A stretch of DNA of 64,000 bases from Ascarosepion bandense. Lineage: Eukaryota; Mollusca; Cephalopoda; Sepiida; Sepiidae. Location of the stretch: the NCBI GenBank assembly GCA_037127315.1, contig JBBBDQ010000192.1:5577501-5641500 (forward strand), given 5' to 3'. Position 1 is the stretch's first letter. Each line of letters begins with the position of its first letter. A program made the translations under genes and the position numbers. This document shows positions 55,451 through 64,000 of the stretch, one piece after another. Under the pieces are notes generated by a model. It did no database searches, had not been told where the DNA came from, and was given only the letters and a program-made list of their open reading frames with translations.

Positions 55451-56469
55451 CGAACCGTTTTTGCATTTTTTTTTTTCAGAATTTTTAATGTCATCAACAA
55501 GGACAATTCGGCGGTGTAATTCTTAGCAAGCTTGTTTCGCCCAATCAGCTACGACTGAGTAGTGAATTCGATTTCAACTAGGTGTTCCTTAATTCCGAAC
55601 TTGTGACATATCTAAGTTGCGCTTAGTAAATCACTGTTATCATGATTATCATCATCGTCATCTTCACCATTAATAAGGAGAATTAACATCAGGTATCTGA
55701 TGTCGCTATTACGGAAAGTCACAAAATAAAACTGAAAGAAATAGAAAGAAATATAAAGAAACTGAACATCTTGCGAGAGAATTGAAAAATTGTGATACAT
55801 GGAAGTGACAATTGTACTCATCAACATCAAAGTACTTGGATAATCGCAAAAGAGTACTGCAAAAAGATTAGACGAGTTGAATCTGGACAAGACTTATCAG
55901 AAATATTAATAACATTAGCTGGAACATTGATAAGACTGATGGAAGATTGAAGAGACTTGCTGTCACTTGATCTCAAGTGAAAGCAACTAAATACTACTAG
56001 GAGAGGTGTTCTATGAGTACAAATAATAACTGGCTCAAATAGGACCATGCCTATAACCATCAAAATCAAGATTGAATCGATTAGAATTTCTCTGAAGTTG
56101 GTGTGTGCTAGGATATTGAAAAAGGTGATGAAGAGATTGATGGAGTACTGAAGTATTCCAAGCAACTTCAGGTCGATAACATGCTTACAAGTCACGTAGA
56201 ATAATGTAACTGCAGAAGCAATTGAATAAATATATTCCTCGTTGGAAATACAACCAAGATGACAGATTAAGAAAAACGCAAGATCTGAACCGATCTCATG
56301 TACATGGATGAACTTCTGCAGATAACAAAAAACTGGAAATTTAAATACAAACGGTCAGAACCTTCATGTAGAAAACAAGAAAGGAAATAGAAATTATCAA
56401 CGCGAAATGTACAATGAACAAAAGAAAAAGTCAATCTCTTATTTCACTGACTCGCATCTCATGCTCTTT
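55451..56469. other. Unassigned stretch
   Basis: No recognised protein motif. A gacttgctgtcacttgatctc block near 55949 also occurs near 25919, so part is an unclassified repeat. Confidence 0.4.
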
Positions 56470-56634
56470 TCTCCGTCCACTCCACTCTTATCACACCAGT
56501 ATTCTCATCCTTCTCTTACCCACTTCCTGACAGCCCCTATAACATGTCCCTCTTTCTCATCACTTTCCTCTTATGTAACCCCCTGCGCACCAGTGGCGTT
56601 GAGGCTGCCTTGCTTGGGGTGAGATGATTAAAAA
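56470..56634 (+). repeat. Interspersed repeat family R1, copy 3
   Basis: Diverged 5' part, then the conserved end ccctgcgcaccagtggcgtt, ccttgcttggggtgagatg and A-rich tail. Confidence 0.7.
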
Positions 56635-56789
56635 ACAAAACATAAGGAATCAATCATTCAGTCATTATTAGAATGATCAACAAAAAGGAAGATTATAAAT
56701 ACCGAGGTTTTCTGGAAGGCAATGAAGTTGGCAAATAAAACGTCATATAAACATAAAAATATTAGAGAATAAACTCTACAGTGTATATA

Positions 56790-57215
56790 TGTATGGCTGG
56801 CCACTCATATCCATGGTTGCCTGTCTACAAGAGTGGCTAACTAATCAGGCATCCTTATGTTTGTTCAACACCCACATAGCACATCTGTGATTTACACTGC
56901 AACTATGCTGAGCGGACCTTAGTTACAGTTCCTGGGAGAGAGCGTGTTATCCGGCGTGAATAACAATCTGAACAAGGACAAGACTCTCAAACTCTCGATG
57001 ACTTGTGACTTCCAACTAACACAACCATCGATGGTTACTCAAAAGGAGCCTATACAATTTCACTCAGAAGGCTTGGGTCAATCCGTGGTGTTGTACGCCG
57101 GGGTCGCCCTCTCCAGACCGATACCATCAAGAAGTCACCTTCCTGACAAATCTATTGTGGTGAGATTCGAACCCAAGCTTCATGGTAAAAAAAGCGAACA
57201 TTCTAATCACTCGGC
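56790..57215. repeat. Interspersed repeat family C, copy 2
   Basis: Same blocks as 10673-11045. The right end (ggtgagattcgaacccaagc, tctaatcactcggc) is a tRNA-like A/B-box pair when read on the minus strand, so the element is probably a minus-strand SINE. Confidence 0.65.
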
Positions 57216-57462
57216 GTAGTTATTTACTCAGTAAATAACTAGGTGAACTATTTCTATACACCGGAACATTCTCAAGCAGGACTTGTGAAGGTGACTGTTG
57301 TGCCAGTCGTTATGAGACCACAGTGAACAGTTCCAAAAACTTAGTAAAAATGATAGAAAGAACTAGAAATTATTAAAAGCAGTCAGAATAATGGTTAGAG
57401 CTTAAGCTCCAATGTAGGAAAGCAGTTGATATTGATGTGACCCCACAATCAAACAATATAAC

Positions 57463-57463
<1 letters not shown>
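57216..57463. other. Unassigned spacer
   Basis: Starts with a small tagttatttactcagtaaat palindrome; nothing else recognised. Confidence 0.35.

Positions 57464-57513
<50 letters not shown>
57464..57513. repeat. (TA)n microsatellite
   Basis: About 50 bp of TA repeat. Confidence 0.97.
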
Positions 57514-57516
<3 letters not shown>

Positions 57517-58550
57517 TGTGCATTTATATATTTCCTGTCTCATTTGTAGCGGGAAGAGAGGTAAATCGACTTAAGTGACTACTTTCTACGTTTCTTAGAC
57601 TGCCAGCTTACATGTGGGGTACTCAGATACTATTGTCTATTAAATGATGGTTTAGTGTCATCTTGGTTTTGAAATACGCTTTGTCGTCGCCATCTTTATC
57701 GTTATGTTGCTAATGTTTTTCTTCTGACAGTTATTTTCTTTTTACTGCTATATTAAATACATCAAATATTCAACATAAGATATTAAGCAAAAACCTGTAT
57801 ATATAATACCAATTGTAAGCTACCATTGAACACCTAAGAAATGTACAAGGAACATATCAATTAAACGTTTCATTGGTTTCTATTTTAGTTGTGAATTCCG
57901 CTTGATTAAATCGCAATACATTATTTCAAAACTTTTGCTTCATTGCATTTCACTATTAAAACTTTCTAACAATTGCCGTCACTTTTAACGGCACGGATAC
58001 ACTAGTTAGTAAATAATATCGTAGATAAAAAGAAGATATGTCAAATAGTTGATATTGTTGCACACCTAAGGATGAAACAGAAAAGAAATTGAAAAGTTTG
58101 ATAAATATTAGGACCTTACTAGGGAAAGAAATATATTATGAAATTTGAAGTTGACATTTTTACCCATCGTTAGTGGTGAGCGTGTAACGGTTCTGAAGAG
58201 CCTTTTAAAGAATTGCAAACCGAAGGATTGTAGATGAGTTGAAACCATCCAAGTAAGAGCAGTACGAAAATCGGGTTGATCATATTTACTGGCATTTGAT
58301 CTGCGGTGAAAGCCACAAGATACTTCTAGTGAGAAAATTCATGTAATACTCTTAATAAAGAATACTGAGTAGAGTGCTGGTATGGGGCAATGATTTGTTG
58401 TTATATGATCTCCAGTGAAAGTTACCATGCAAAGGAAAACTCAACGAATATAAAGACAAACTGCAGTTCGTGAAATCAGAAAAAAACCGCCATTTTGATA
58501 GATAGTTTAGATTGCATTCACGTTGATGCTAATGGCATATAGTTCGCTAT
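57514..58550. other. Unassigned stretch
   Basis: No recognised gene. A gatctccagtgaaag block near 58411 is shared loosely with 25935 and 55965. Confidence 0.35.
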
Positions 58551-58551
58551 A

Positions 58552-58554
<3 letters not shown>

Positions 58555-58590
<36 letters not shown>
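58555..58590. repeat. (AG)n microsatellite
   Basis: About 36 bp of AG repeat. Confidence 0.97.
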
Positions 58591-58592
<2 letters not shown>

Positions 58593-58962
58593 TAAAAAAA
58601 AACTTCCTCTTTGTTGTATCTGTCACAGAAATGGAAATTGAATAAAACAGATAAATAAATAAAACAAAATAGTCTCCTTACGTTTTCCCTCTCTCTTGCC
58701 GTGTCTGTCTTCCTTGCCCATCTAATTCCCCCGTTTTGCACCTGGTGCGTTCAGCCATTATTTTTCTTTCAATTTGTTTTCCTCTTTTTCTGTTTCGGTC
58801 AACCCTGATGTGTGCATAAGGCTGAACGAGTCGATAAACGTCTCGAAAGAGACGAAGGCCATAAATGCAGCAAGCAAAACGTTAACAATTGGAAAGTTAC
58901 GAAATCAATCTTATATCCATTATGGTGATATGCAGCAAAAATACAATAATATTCATCGACTC

Positions 58963-58963
<1 letters not shown>

Positions 58964-59024
<61 letters not shown>

Positions 59025-59036
59025 CAGTCTGTTCAG

Positions 59037-59081
<45 letters not shown>
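58964..59081. repeat. (ATCT)n microsatellite, two blocks
   Basis: 58964-59023 and 59037-59081 separated by cagtctgttcag. Source of the YLSIYLSI frame. Confidence 0.97.
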
Positions 59082-59082
<1 letters not shown>

Positions 59083-59176
59083 GAGAGGGTGCTGAAATAT
59101 TTTTGGCTCGACTCACTTCCCGAAATGTAACCAAATAAACATTTCTTTTTTAAAAGTTATATTTTATCCGGACGAG

Positions 59177-59490
59177 ATGTGTGTCATGGTAAAATGGATA
59201 CAGGCTTAGATTAAGAAATCGGAGAGCCGAGTTCGAATTCCAGTCGAATTTGTTTCATTCACCTACACGCAAATACCCTTGGGAAAGGTAGTATTCCATC
59301 TTTTCTCCTTCCAACTATGGCTTGAATGGCAAGACAGATTGGGCTCTATAGCCTTGGTTGGCAACCAGTCTACCACAGAAACTAATGGCAACCTACTGCG
59401 GGAAAATCTTTTGCCTGGGTCAGTCAGGTCTCGAAAGAGACATGATCACCCAAGCTTGTATCATGTATGCCACTTAACTAGCTGACTGAC
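59177..59490 (+). mobile_element. tRNA-derived SINE (family A)
   Basis: Complete: head gtgtgtcatggtaaaatgg, GAGTTCGAATTCC, body through ggctctatagccttggttgg to gagacatgatcacccaagc and ttaactagctgactgac. Confidence 0.9.
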
Positions 59491-59555
59491 CCGAGATCTG
59501 TTTAACAGCCCTCTTATCTACCCATCTATCGATGTTTGAACCATTTTACCCAAAG

Positions 59556-60437
59556 TTACCCAGTAAATCTACTAAGACAAAAGGGCTGACTGATTGTGAA
59601 AGAATAAGAAAAAAGAGAAACATTATTAAGGAGTGAGGATGATAAAAGAAGAGGAATCAAGAAAACAGTAGATAACGATTGACATTGCATTTTAATTTTG
59701 AAAATTAGAGTTGACTGGAAACCATGAAGTCGGAAGAGAGTTCTACAAACGAGAAGTACGAGAGACGAAATTTTTAGCATAGAACTTATGTGTGTATCTA
59801 GTCAATTCAATTTCAAATTGATGAGACCTTGCTGCTAATCTACTGCGCTTAAATTCATAAAGATTATATGCCATAGGAGAAAGTTCACCAAAACGATTAT
59901 CATGAAAGTATTGATAGAAAATCTACATTACGGTGATAAAAAAAAATGATTGAAGCCGTGATTCCAGGTCAAGACTAATAACATTGAGGATTCTTTTTTT
60001 CTTTTTTTTTTTAGTTTTCTAACAATCTCTAAATATATAGCAGGGGCCTCAGACCATCATATATAGCAGCAATATTCCAAGCATGGACGAATGACAATCT
60101 TGTAAATGATAGATTCTAGAGAGGAAAACTGTCTAGAGTCACACAGTGAACAAACTTTATTAGCAGCTGACCCAGCAATTGATTCAATATAATCTTTCTA
60201 CTTCATCTCAGTAGAGAAGATTAGCCCAAGTAGACGGAACCAGTCACTTTCCCGGAGGTTAGCATCAGTGATGATGATGGAAGACTGAAAGGGGATTAAT
60301 AGGGGGGGGGAGTTTCGTTTTGGATGTGCTAATATTAACAAACTGTTCCTTTCCCCAGTTAATAGCAGATCATTTTTGAGGTCAGTTGTTGAGGTCATTT
60401 TTTGAGGTCAGTTGTTAATTTGACTCGAGTCGAACCG

Positions 60438-60440
<3 letters not shown>
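59556..60440 (-). pseudogene. Jockey/CR1-like LINE, C-terminal part of RT
   Basis: Minus strand: LRESDWFRLLGLIFSTEMK, then YIESIAGSAANKVCSL, IYKIVIRPCLEYCCYI and later NFVSRTSRLWNSLP. This is the usual end of non-LTR RTs (LGLxFS, RPxLEYxxxIW, RTxRLWNSLP). Stops and shifts occur between blocks. 5'-truncated before the catalytic YADD. Different family from L1x. Confidence 0.75.
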
Positions 60441-60442
<2 letters not shown>

Positions 60443-60490
<48 letters not shown>

Positions 60491-60492
60491 CT
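60443..60492. repeat. (TC)n(TATC)n microsatellite
   Basis: About 30 bp TC then five TATC units. Confidence 0.95.
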
Positions 60493-61175
60493 CGTTCTGT
60501 TAGAGATATAACTCTATAGTTTTTATTTAATTCCGTTTATATGGACGTGTGTACGTATACATATCTAACAAAATTAGTTCAAAATAGGCTTGAAAATTTG
60601 AAAAATGAATAAAATAAAATCATATTAAAAAATTTATTTTTTTGTTTATTTTATCTTTTTAGATGTTTTTCTTGTCCGTACAAAGACTGGTTTTAACATT
60701 TGAGCATATAAAAAACAAAAACTAAAGACAAAAGTTTCAAACTATCCGTTCTGTAGGTAAGAGATAACTCTTTGACCTTCAACATCGGCCATAGATAATG
60801 AGCAGCGATCTCGAAAGGGTGTTAACTATCCGTTCCATGTAAAACGAAGAATATGAAGACAAGCCTCTGGGACAGATCTATATAACTGCAATAAGACGCC
60901 AATATGCAGGGGAATGACTAAATGAATTCAATGGATTTGTGGACAAAACGAAAACTATTTACAACTTCTACCTAAAGATGCCTCCCCGGTCATAAAAAAT
61001 ATGACAAAAGACTGTATATATGTTGCAATGTTATTAGTCTGGACCTGGCATCACATTTTTAGTACCTTTCCCACCGCCGTAATGTAAATTCTCTGTGCCT
61101 TTTCTATAAACGCTTTCATGGTAATTGTTCTGAGAAGCTTTCCTTTTGGTAACGTGACTCTATAAAGTACTAGAT
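60493..61175. other. Unassigned stretch
   Basis: No recognised gene or repeat. Confidence 0.4.
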
Positions 61176-61446
61176 TGGTGCGTTGTGGTGTAATAGATAT
61201 CGGCCTGGAATGAGAAATCGGAGAGCCGAGTTCAAATTCCAGTTGAATTAATTTCATTTACTTACGCACTTAAGAAAGCTATTAATCCATCTCTTTGTTC
61301 TCCAGCTATGGGTTTAATAGCAGAACAGATTGGGTTCTATAGCCTTGATTGGCAACCAGTCTACCGCAGAAAGAAATGGCAACCTACTACGGGAAAAGCT
61401 TCTGCATAGTCAGACGGGTATACCGTACGGTAATTAACTGACTAAA
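61176..61446 (+). mobile_element. tRNA-derived SINE (family A), tail deletion
   Basis: Head ggtgcgttgtggtgtaatag, B-box-like GAGTTCAAATTCC, complete body. The tail lacks the gagacatgatcgcccaag block (cagtcagacgggtatacc instead). Confidence 0.88.
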
Positions 61447-61654
61447 TGACTAGACTGGTGACAAGGTTCCATCATTTTACATTTGAAATGGCTAGATATA
61501 ACCGTAAGTTCTATGCTGACAGTTTCTTCTCTCACATTTTTCACTTGTGGAATTCTTCTCCATCCTCTTGTTTTCCAGTCAATGTTGACCTTAGAACAAT
61601 TAATTAAGCGTTTTTTTTTGTCCATAATGAATGAAAGCGTGTCCTAAATGAAAC

Positions 61655-61890
61655 TAAGCTGTTGTTTGCTGATAGAATGAAGCAGAGTATAGCACCACGC
61701 AAGTTTGCTTTTAAAGACTACTGGCTGCTTTGCAAGAGTGTGCTGGACAACAGCAAATTATCGATTCCTCCTATATTTAATCAATTTGAGGTCCTCACAT
61801 TCACGGTGGACAAGGTTGAGTGTTTTGCTTGCAGATTATCTTCTAACTTCTCACTTAACACTTCCGAGGCACCCACACCCTAATTCTCTT
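61655..61890 (+). pseudogene. LINE fragment from the segment between endonuclease and RT
   Basis: Frame reads KDYWLLCKSVLDNSKLSIPP then FNQFEVLTFTVDKVECFA and FSSNFSLN-like sequence. This is the region just before the RT domain in jockey/CR1-type LINEs (W..CKxVL...SIPPL, VLTxxxDKA..F...F). About 75 codons, truncated at both ends; the right side meets an inverted R1 end. Confidence 0.6.
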
Positions 61891-61912
61891 TAATATTCCT
61901 TTTATCGTTTTC

Positions 61913-61975
61913 ATGGGGAGTTATATATATATTTAATCATTTTACCCCAAGCAAAGCGATAAAGCCACTAAGAGT
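61913..61975 (-). repeat. Interspersed repeat family R1, copy 4 (3' end only)
   Basis: Minus strand: agtggctttatcgctttgct, tggggtaaaatgattaaa, then TA-rich. Only the conserved 3' end is present, 5'-truncated, as expected for reverse-transcribed elements. Confidence 0.72.
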
Positions 61976-62035
61976 TACTGAGGGTAACTGAGAATATGAG
62001 ATAAATAAAAAATATCAAGGAGACACGTTTACTAA

Positions 62036-62152
62036 ATGCAAATTAGGTGTGGTACAACGCCGAAAGTATGGGGGTACCCAGTGAGGTTCGAACTCATCAC
62101 TTAGTTGTAATTAATCCTGATAAACATTACATCACGTAAAAGTGCCCACTGG
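62036..62152 (-). mobile_element. tRNA-derived SINE (family D), copy 3
   Basis: Minus-strand block order gatgagttcgaacctcactg (B-box-like), ggcgttgtaccacacc. The A-box region is diverged. A scrap of L1x LINE 3' end (ggaaattaaggaagttatga, aggcacataaaa) follows at 62195-62250. Confidence 0.62.
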
Positions 62153-62297
62153 GAAGAATGGTAAAGGGCCAAACATAGATCTACAAAGGATAGGAAATTA
62201 AGGAAGTTATGATCAAGCACGGCTTCAAGAGATAAGGCACATAAAAAAAGTTTGAATGTTGCGATAAATAAAAATTCAAAAAAAGCTGAAAGAAATA

Positions 62298-62395
62298 CAG
62301 GTCGTCATCGACTTACTATCTACGCAACTTACAACTGTTCGACTTTACGACTACTGACGATATCAACGATCCGCAACCAGTTTCCCTGTATACAC
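62298..62395 (+). mobile_element. Tigger/pogo-like terminal fragment
   Basis: After TA, CAGGTCGTCATCGACTTAC then acgcaacttacaactgttcg and actttacgact: a typical pogo/Tigger terminal repeat style. Only about 95 bp, directly abutting the hAT end. Confidence 0.5.
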
Positions 62396-62945
62396 CAGGG
62401 ATCGGCAACTTTTTGCTAACCATGTGTCAACTTAGAGTGCCAACAGCATATATATTTTTTATAAAAGTCAATATACCTCTTCTACAATATAGTAATATAT
62501 TCAATAATATGTAAACCACATGAATGAAAATAAACTGTTTTTAAAAGTTTTTTTTTAAAGTTTTATTAATGGAAGCCTTGCCCTTGCATGGTCTTAGCCA
62601 ATTGCTTAATATCGGCAACATTATTAATTTCAATTTTACACAATTTTGTAAATGTTCAGGTGTTAGGTAACTTCGTTGTGGAAGTTCTGCTTTCCCGTGA
62701 GAGAAAATTTGCTCACGGGAATAAGTTGAACCAAAACCGATAGAAGAGTAAAAACAATTTTCTTCAAACAGATAAAAGATCTCGGGAGGAATGTCCAAAC
62801 GGTTGTGAATAACAGCAGACTTTTCTAAATGTTCGTCTTCCAGAGACTTTCTTAGTTCAACAAATCGTGCCACTGGAAATTGCTTGGTGTGCCACGTGCC
62901 GTAGGTTGCCGACATTTGCTGTACACTCCAACTGAATCAAAAGAA
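62396..62945 (-). mobile_element. hAT element, 3' end
   Basis: CAGGGATCGGCAACTTTTTG at 62396 is a hAT (Charlie-like) terminal inverted repeat. The transposase C-terminus lies about 150 bp inside. The other end is not found, so the element is truncated near 62945. Confidence 0.75.
62541..62915 (-). pseudogene. hAT transposase C-terminal fragment
   Basis: Reads IGFGSTYSREQIFSHGKAEL then RSYLTPEHLQNCVKLKLI, the hAT dimerisation region (usually FGSTYxCExxFSxMKxxKSxxRxxLTDEHLxxCLRLA). The SREQ and HGKAEL parts are changed from the usual. Upstream residues (LEDEHLEKSAVIHNRLDIPP) do not match anything I know. The catalytic domain is absent. Confidence 0.78.
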
Positions 62946-63050
62946 AGATGGGAGTAATAGTGTCTACTGGTATCTGCAGCTTGACTAAGAAAATACCTGC
63001 TTATTTTTCAAAGGTACAAGCGTTTTGAAATCACAATCCGTAACGTTCAG

Positions 63051-63124
63051 ATTAGATATCTAACCCCAATCTGGGATTAGATATCTAATCCCAATTAGGG
63101 ATTAGATATCTAATCCCAGATTGG
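63051..63124. repeat. Triple palindrome around GATATC
   Basis: Three copies of gattagatatctaa flanked by ggg/ccc, the outer pair enclosed by ccaatctggg and cccagattgg. The 74 bp can form nested or alternative hairpins. Confidence 0.85.
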
Positions 63125-63176
63125 TAATACTTCATTAAAATCCTCTTCTTTTGGACAAACGTTGTCATTTCCTTTT

Positions 63177-63206
<30 letters not shown>
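63177..63206. repeat. Poly(T) run
   Basis: About 30 T with one C. No matching element to its left that would identify it as a tail. Confidence 0.9.
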
Positions 63207-63210
<4 letters not shown>

Positions 63211-63256
63211 TGGTACAAACATTTGAAAAACTGAGATTTGGATTGAGTAGCTTTAG

Positions 63257-63361
63257 GATGTGCGTTGTGGCGCAGTGGATATCGACTCGGAACGACAAAT
63301 CAGGGTGCCGAGTTCGAATTCCAGTTGAATTCCTTGCATTCACTTACACACAAATACCCTT
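63257..63361 (+). mobile_element. tRNA-derived SINE (family A), 3'-truncated, joined to a LINE
   Basis: Head gtgcgttgtggcgcagtgg, GAGTTCGAATTCC and body to acacaaataccctta. It stops there and L1x LINE sequence starts immediately. Confidence 0.82.
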
Positions 63362-63635
63362 AACAATAACATCAGAAAGGGAAAGTTGAAATTTGTACAG
63401 CCCGTAATGAGAAAAGAGGGCTAAGAAAATTTGACGCTCACAGGACATTGGAGGCAAGAGGGAAAGAAGAACAGCGTATAACCTACCTAACGAGCTTAAT
63501 GTAACAGAACAGGGATTAGGAGAGATAGCATAAAGACAAAATTTGCTAAGAGCTTGAAAGGACAGGAAATTGTGGAGTACCATGACCGTCAACCTCCTGA
63601 AGAGATGGCAAGAAGAAGAAGAAGAAGAATTCTTT
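63362..63635 (+). pseudogene. LINE 3' end, family L1x
   Basis: Remnants of IRKGKLKFVQPVMRKEGL, LTLTGHWRQEGKKNSV and VEYHDRQPPEEMA, then (GAA)n tail at 63610-63630. 5'-truncated at the SINE junction. Confidence 0.72.
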
Positions 63636-63778
63636 TCTAAAATGTACGTTTTATATGCAGGAAAATGTAGTAATTATTAGGTTGAGACAGCGAAACTTAA
63701 ACGTTGTCTTGTAGGCGGCGTAGGGTTGTGTATGAGACAAACATCAGGAATACATTGTGTTACTGTTTACAAACACAT

Positions 63779-63780
<2 letters not shown>

Positions 63781-63829
<49 letters not shown>
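63781..63829. repeat. (TG)n(AG)n microsatellite
   Basis: About 30 bp TG then about 19 bp AG. Confidence 0.96.
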
Positions 63830-63830
<1 letters not shown>

Positions 63831-64000
63831 CGTTTTACGAGAATTGTGAAAAACTGACCTAAGTAAATTGTACTCACTTATAGCTCTACATTTTCTTGTT
63901 TCATACTTCCTGAATCTGAAACTAAAAGTAAACTAAAAGTAAACTAACAACTTGATTCTCTGCCTTGTCCCATAAATAAAATAATTTATTTTTAAATCTA

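Noticed and set aside
58774..59130. A 118-codon ORF
   Set aside because: More than a third is (ATCT)n read as YLSI; the rest has no motif.

Overview
This window looks like repeat-dense, AT-rich nuclear DNA from a mollusc, most likely a cephalopod such as an octopus. That is an inference from three things: very long (TA)n, (CA)n, (GA)n and (TAA)n microsatellites; many copies of tRNA-derived SINEs of the kind known in cephalopods; and a mix of mariner, Tigger, hAT, Gypsy, Penelope-like (PLE), R4/Dong-like and other LINE relics. I found no host protein-coding gene that I can support. Every recognisable protein is a broken transposon protein. Many apparent ORFs are microsatellites read as codons (YIYIYI, HTHTHT, SLSLSL).

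Layout. 0-9 kb: a nearly full-length but broken mariner, a minisatellite, a foldback containing PLE 5' sequence, and microsatellites. 9-16.5 kb: a SINE split by a solo LTR, LINE 3' ends, several palindromes bounded by (TA)n, a 34-bp tandem array and a LINE with broken RT motifs. 16.5-19.7 kb: an LTR retrotransposon with both LTRs and a 5-bp target duplication, but only gag, zinc knuckle and protease left. It sits inside an older foldback element. 20-34 kb: SINEs, LINE 3' ends, a 120-bp 5S rRNA pseudogene joined to a SINE, a Tc1/mariner relic, a readable C-terminal ORF of an RLE-type LINE placed at (TAA)n, and a Tigger transposase relic. 34-47.5 kb: two copies of a tRNA-like element carrying a hammerhead ribozyme motif, each next to a palindrome; a second 5S relic; a second RLE LINE at (TAA)n. 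48-53 kb: a GC-richer block with internal duplications, a deleted Tc1-like element and a 2.1-kb PLE with RT and GIY-YIG regions. 53-64 kb: a Tigger-type MITE, a palindrome with a hammerhead core in each arm, the third tRNA-like/hammerhead copy, more SINEs and LINE pieces, and the end of a hAT element.

The most interesting theme is hammerhead ribozymes. Three copies (35.2, 46.6 and 54.9 kb) join a tRNA-like pol III head to a type I hammerhead motif with a (TA)n tail. Several foldback elements also carry a CTGANGA-hairpin-GAAA cassette followed by PLE N-terminal coding sequence that runs into (TA)n. Hammerheads are an established part of PLEs, and a tRNA-like/hammerhead combination is known from schistosome satellite DNA. 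The composite seen here may therefore be a non-autonomous retroelement that depends on PLEs. That last step is inference.
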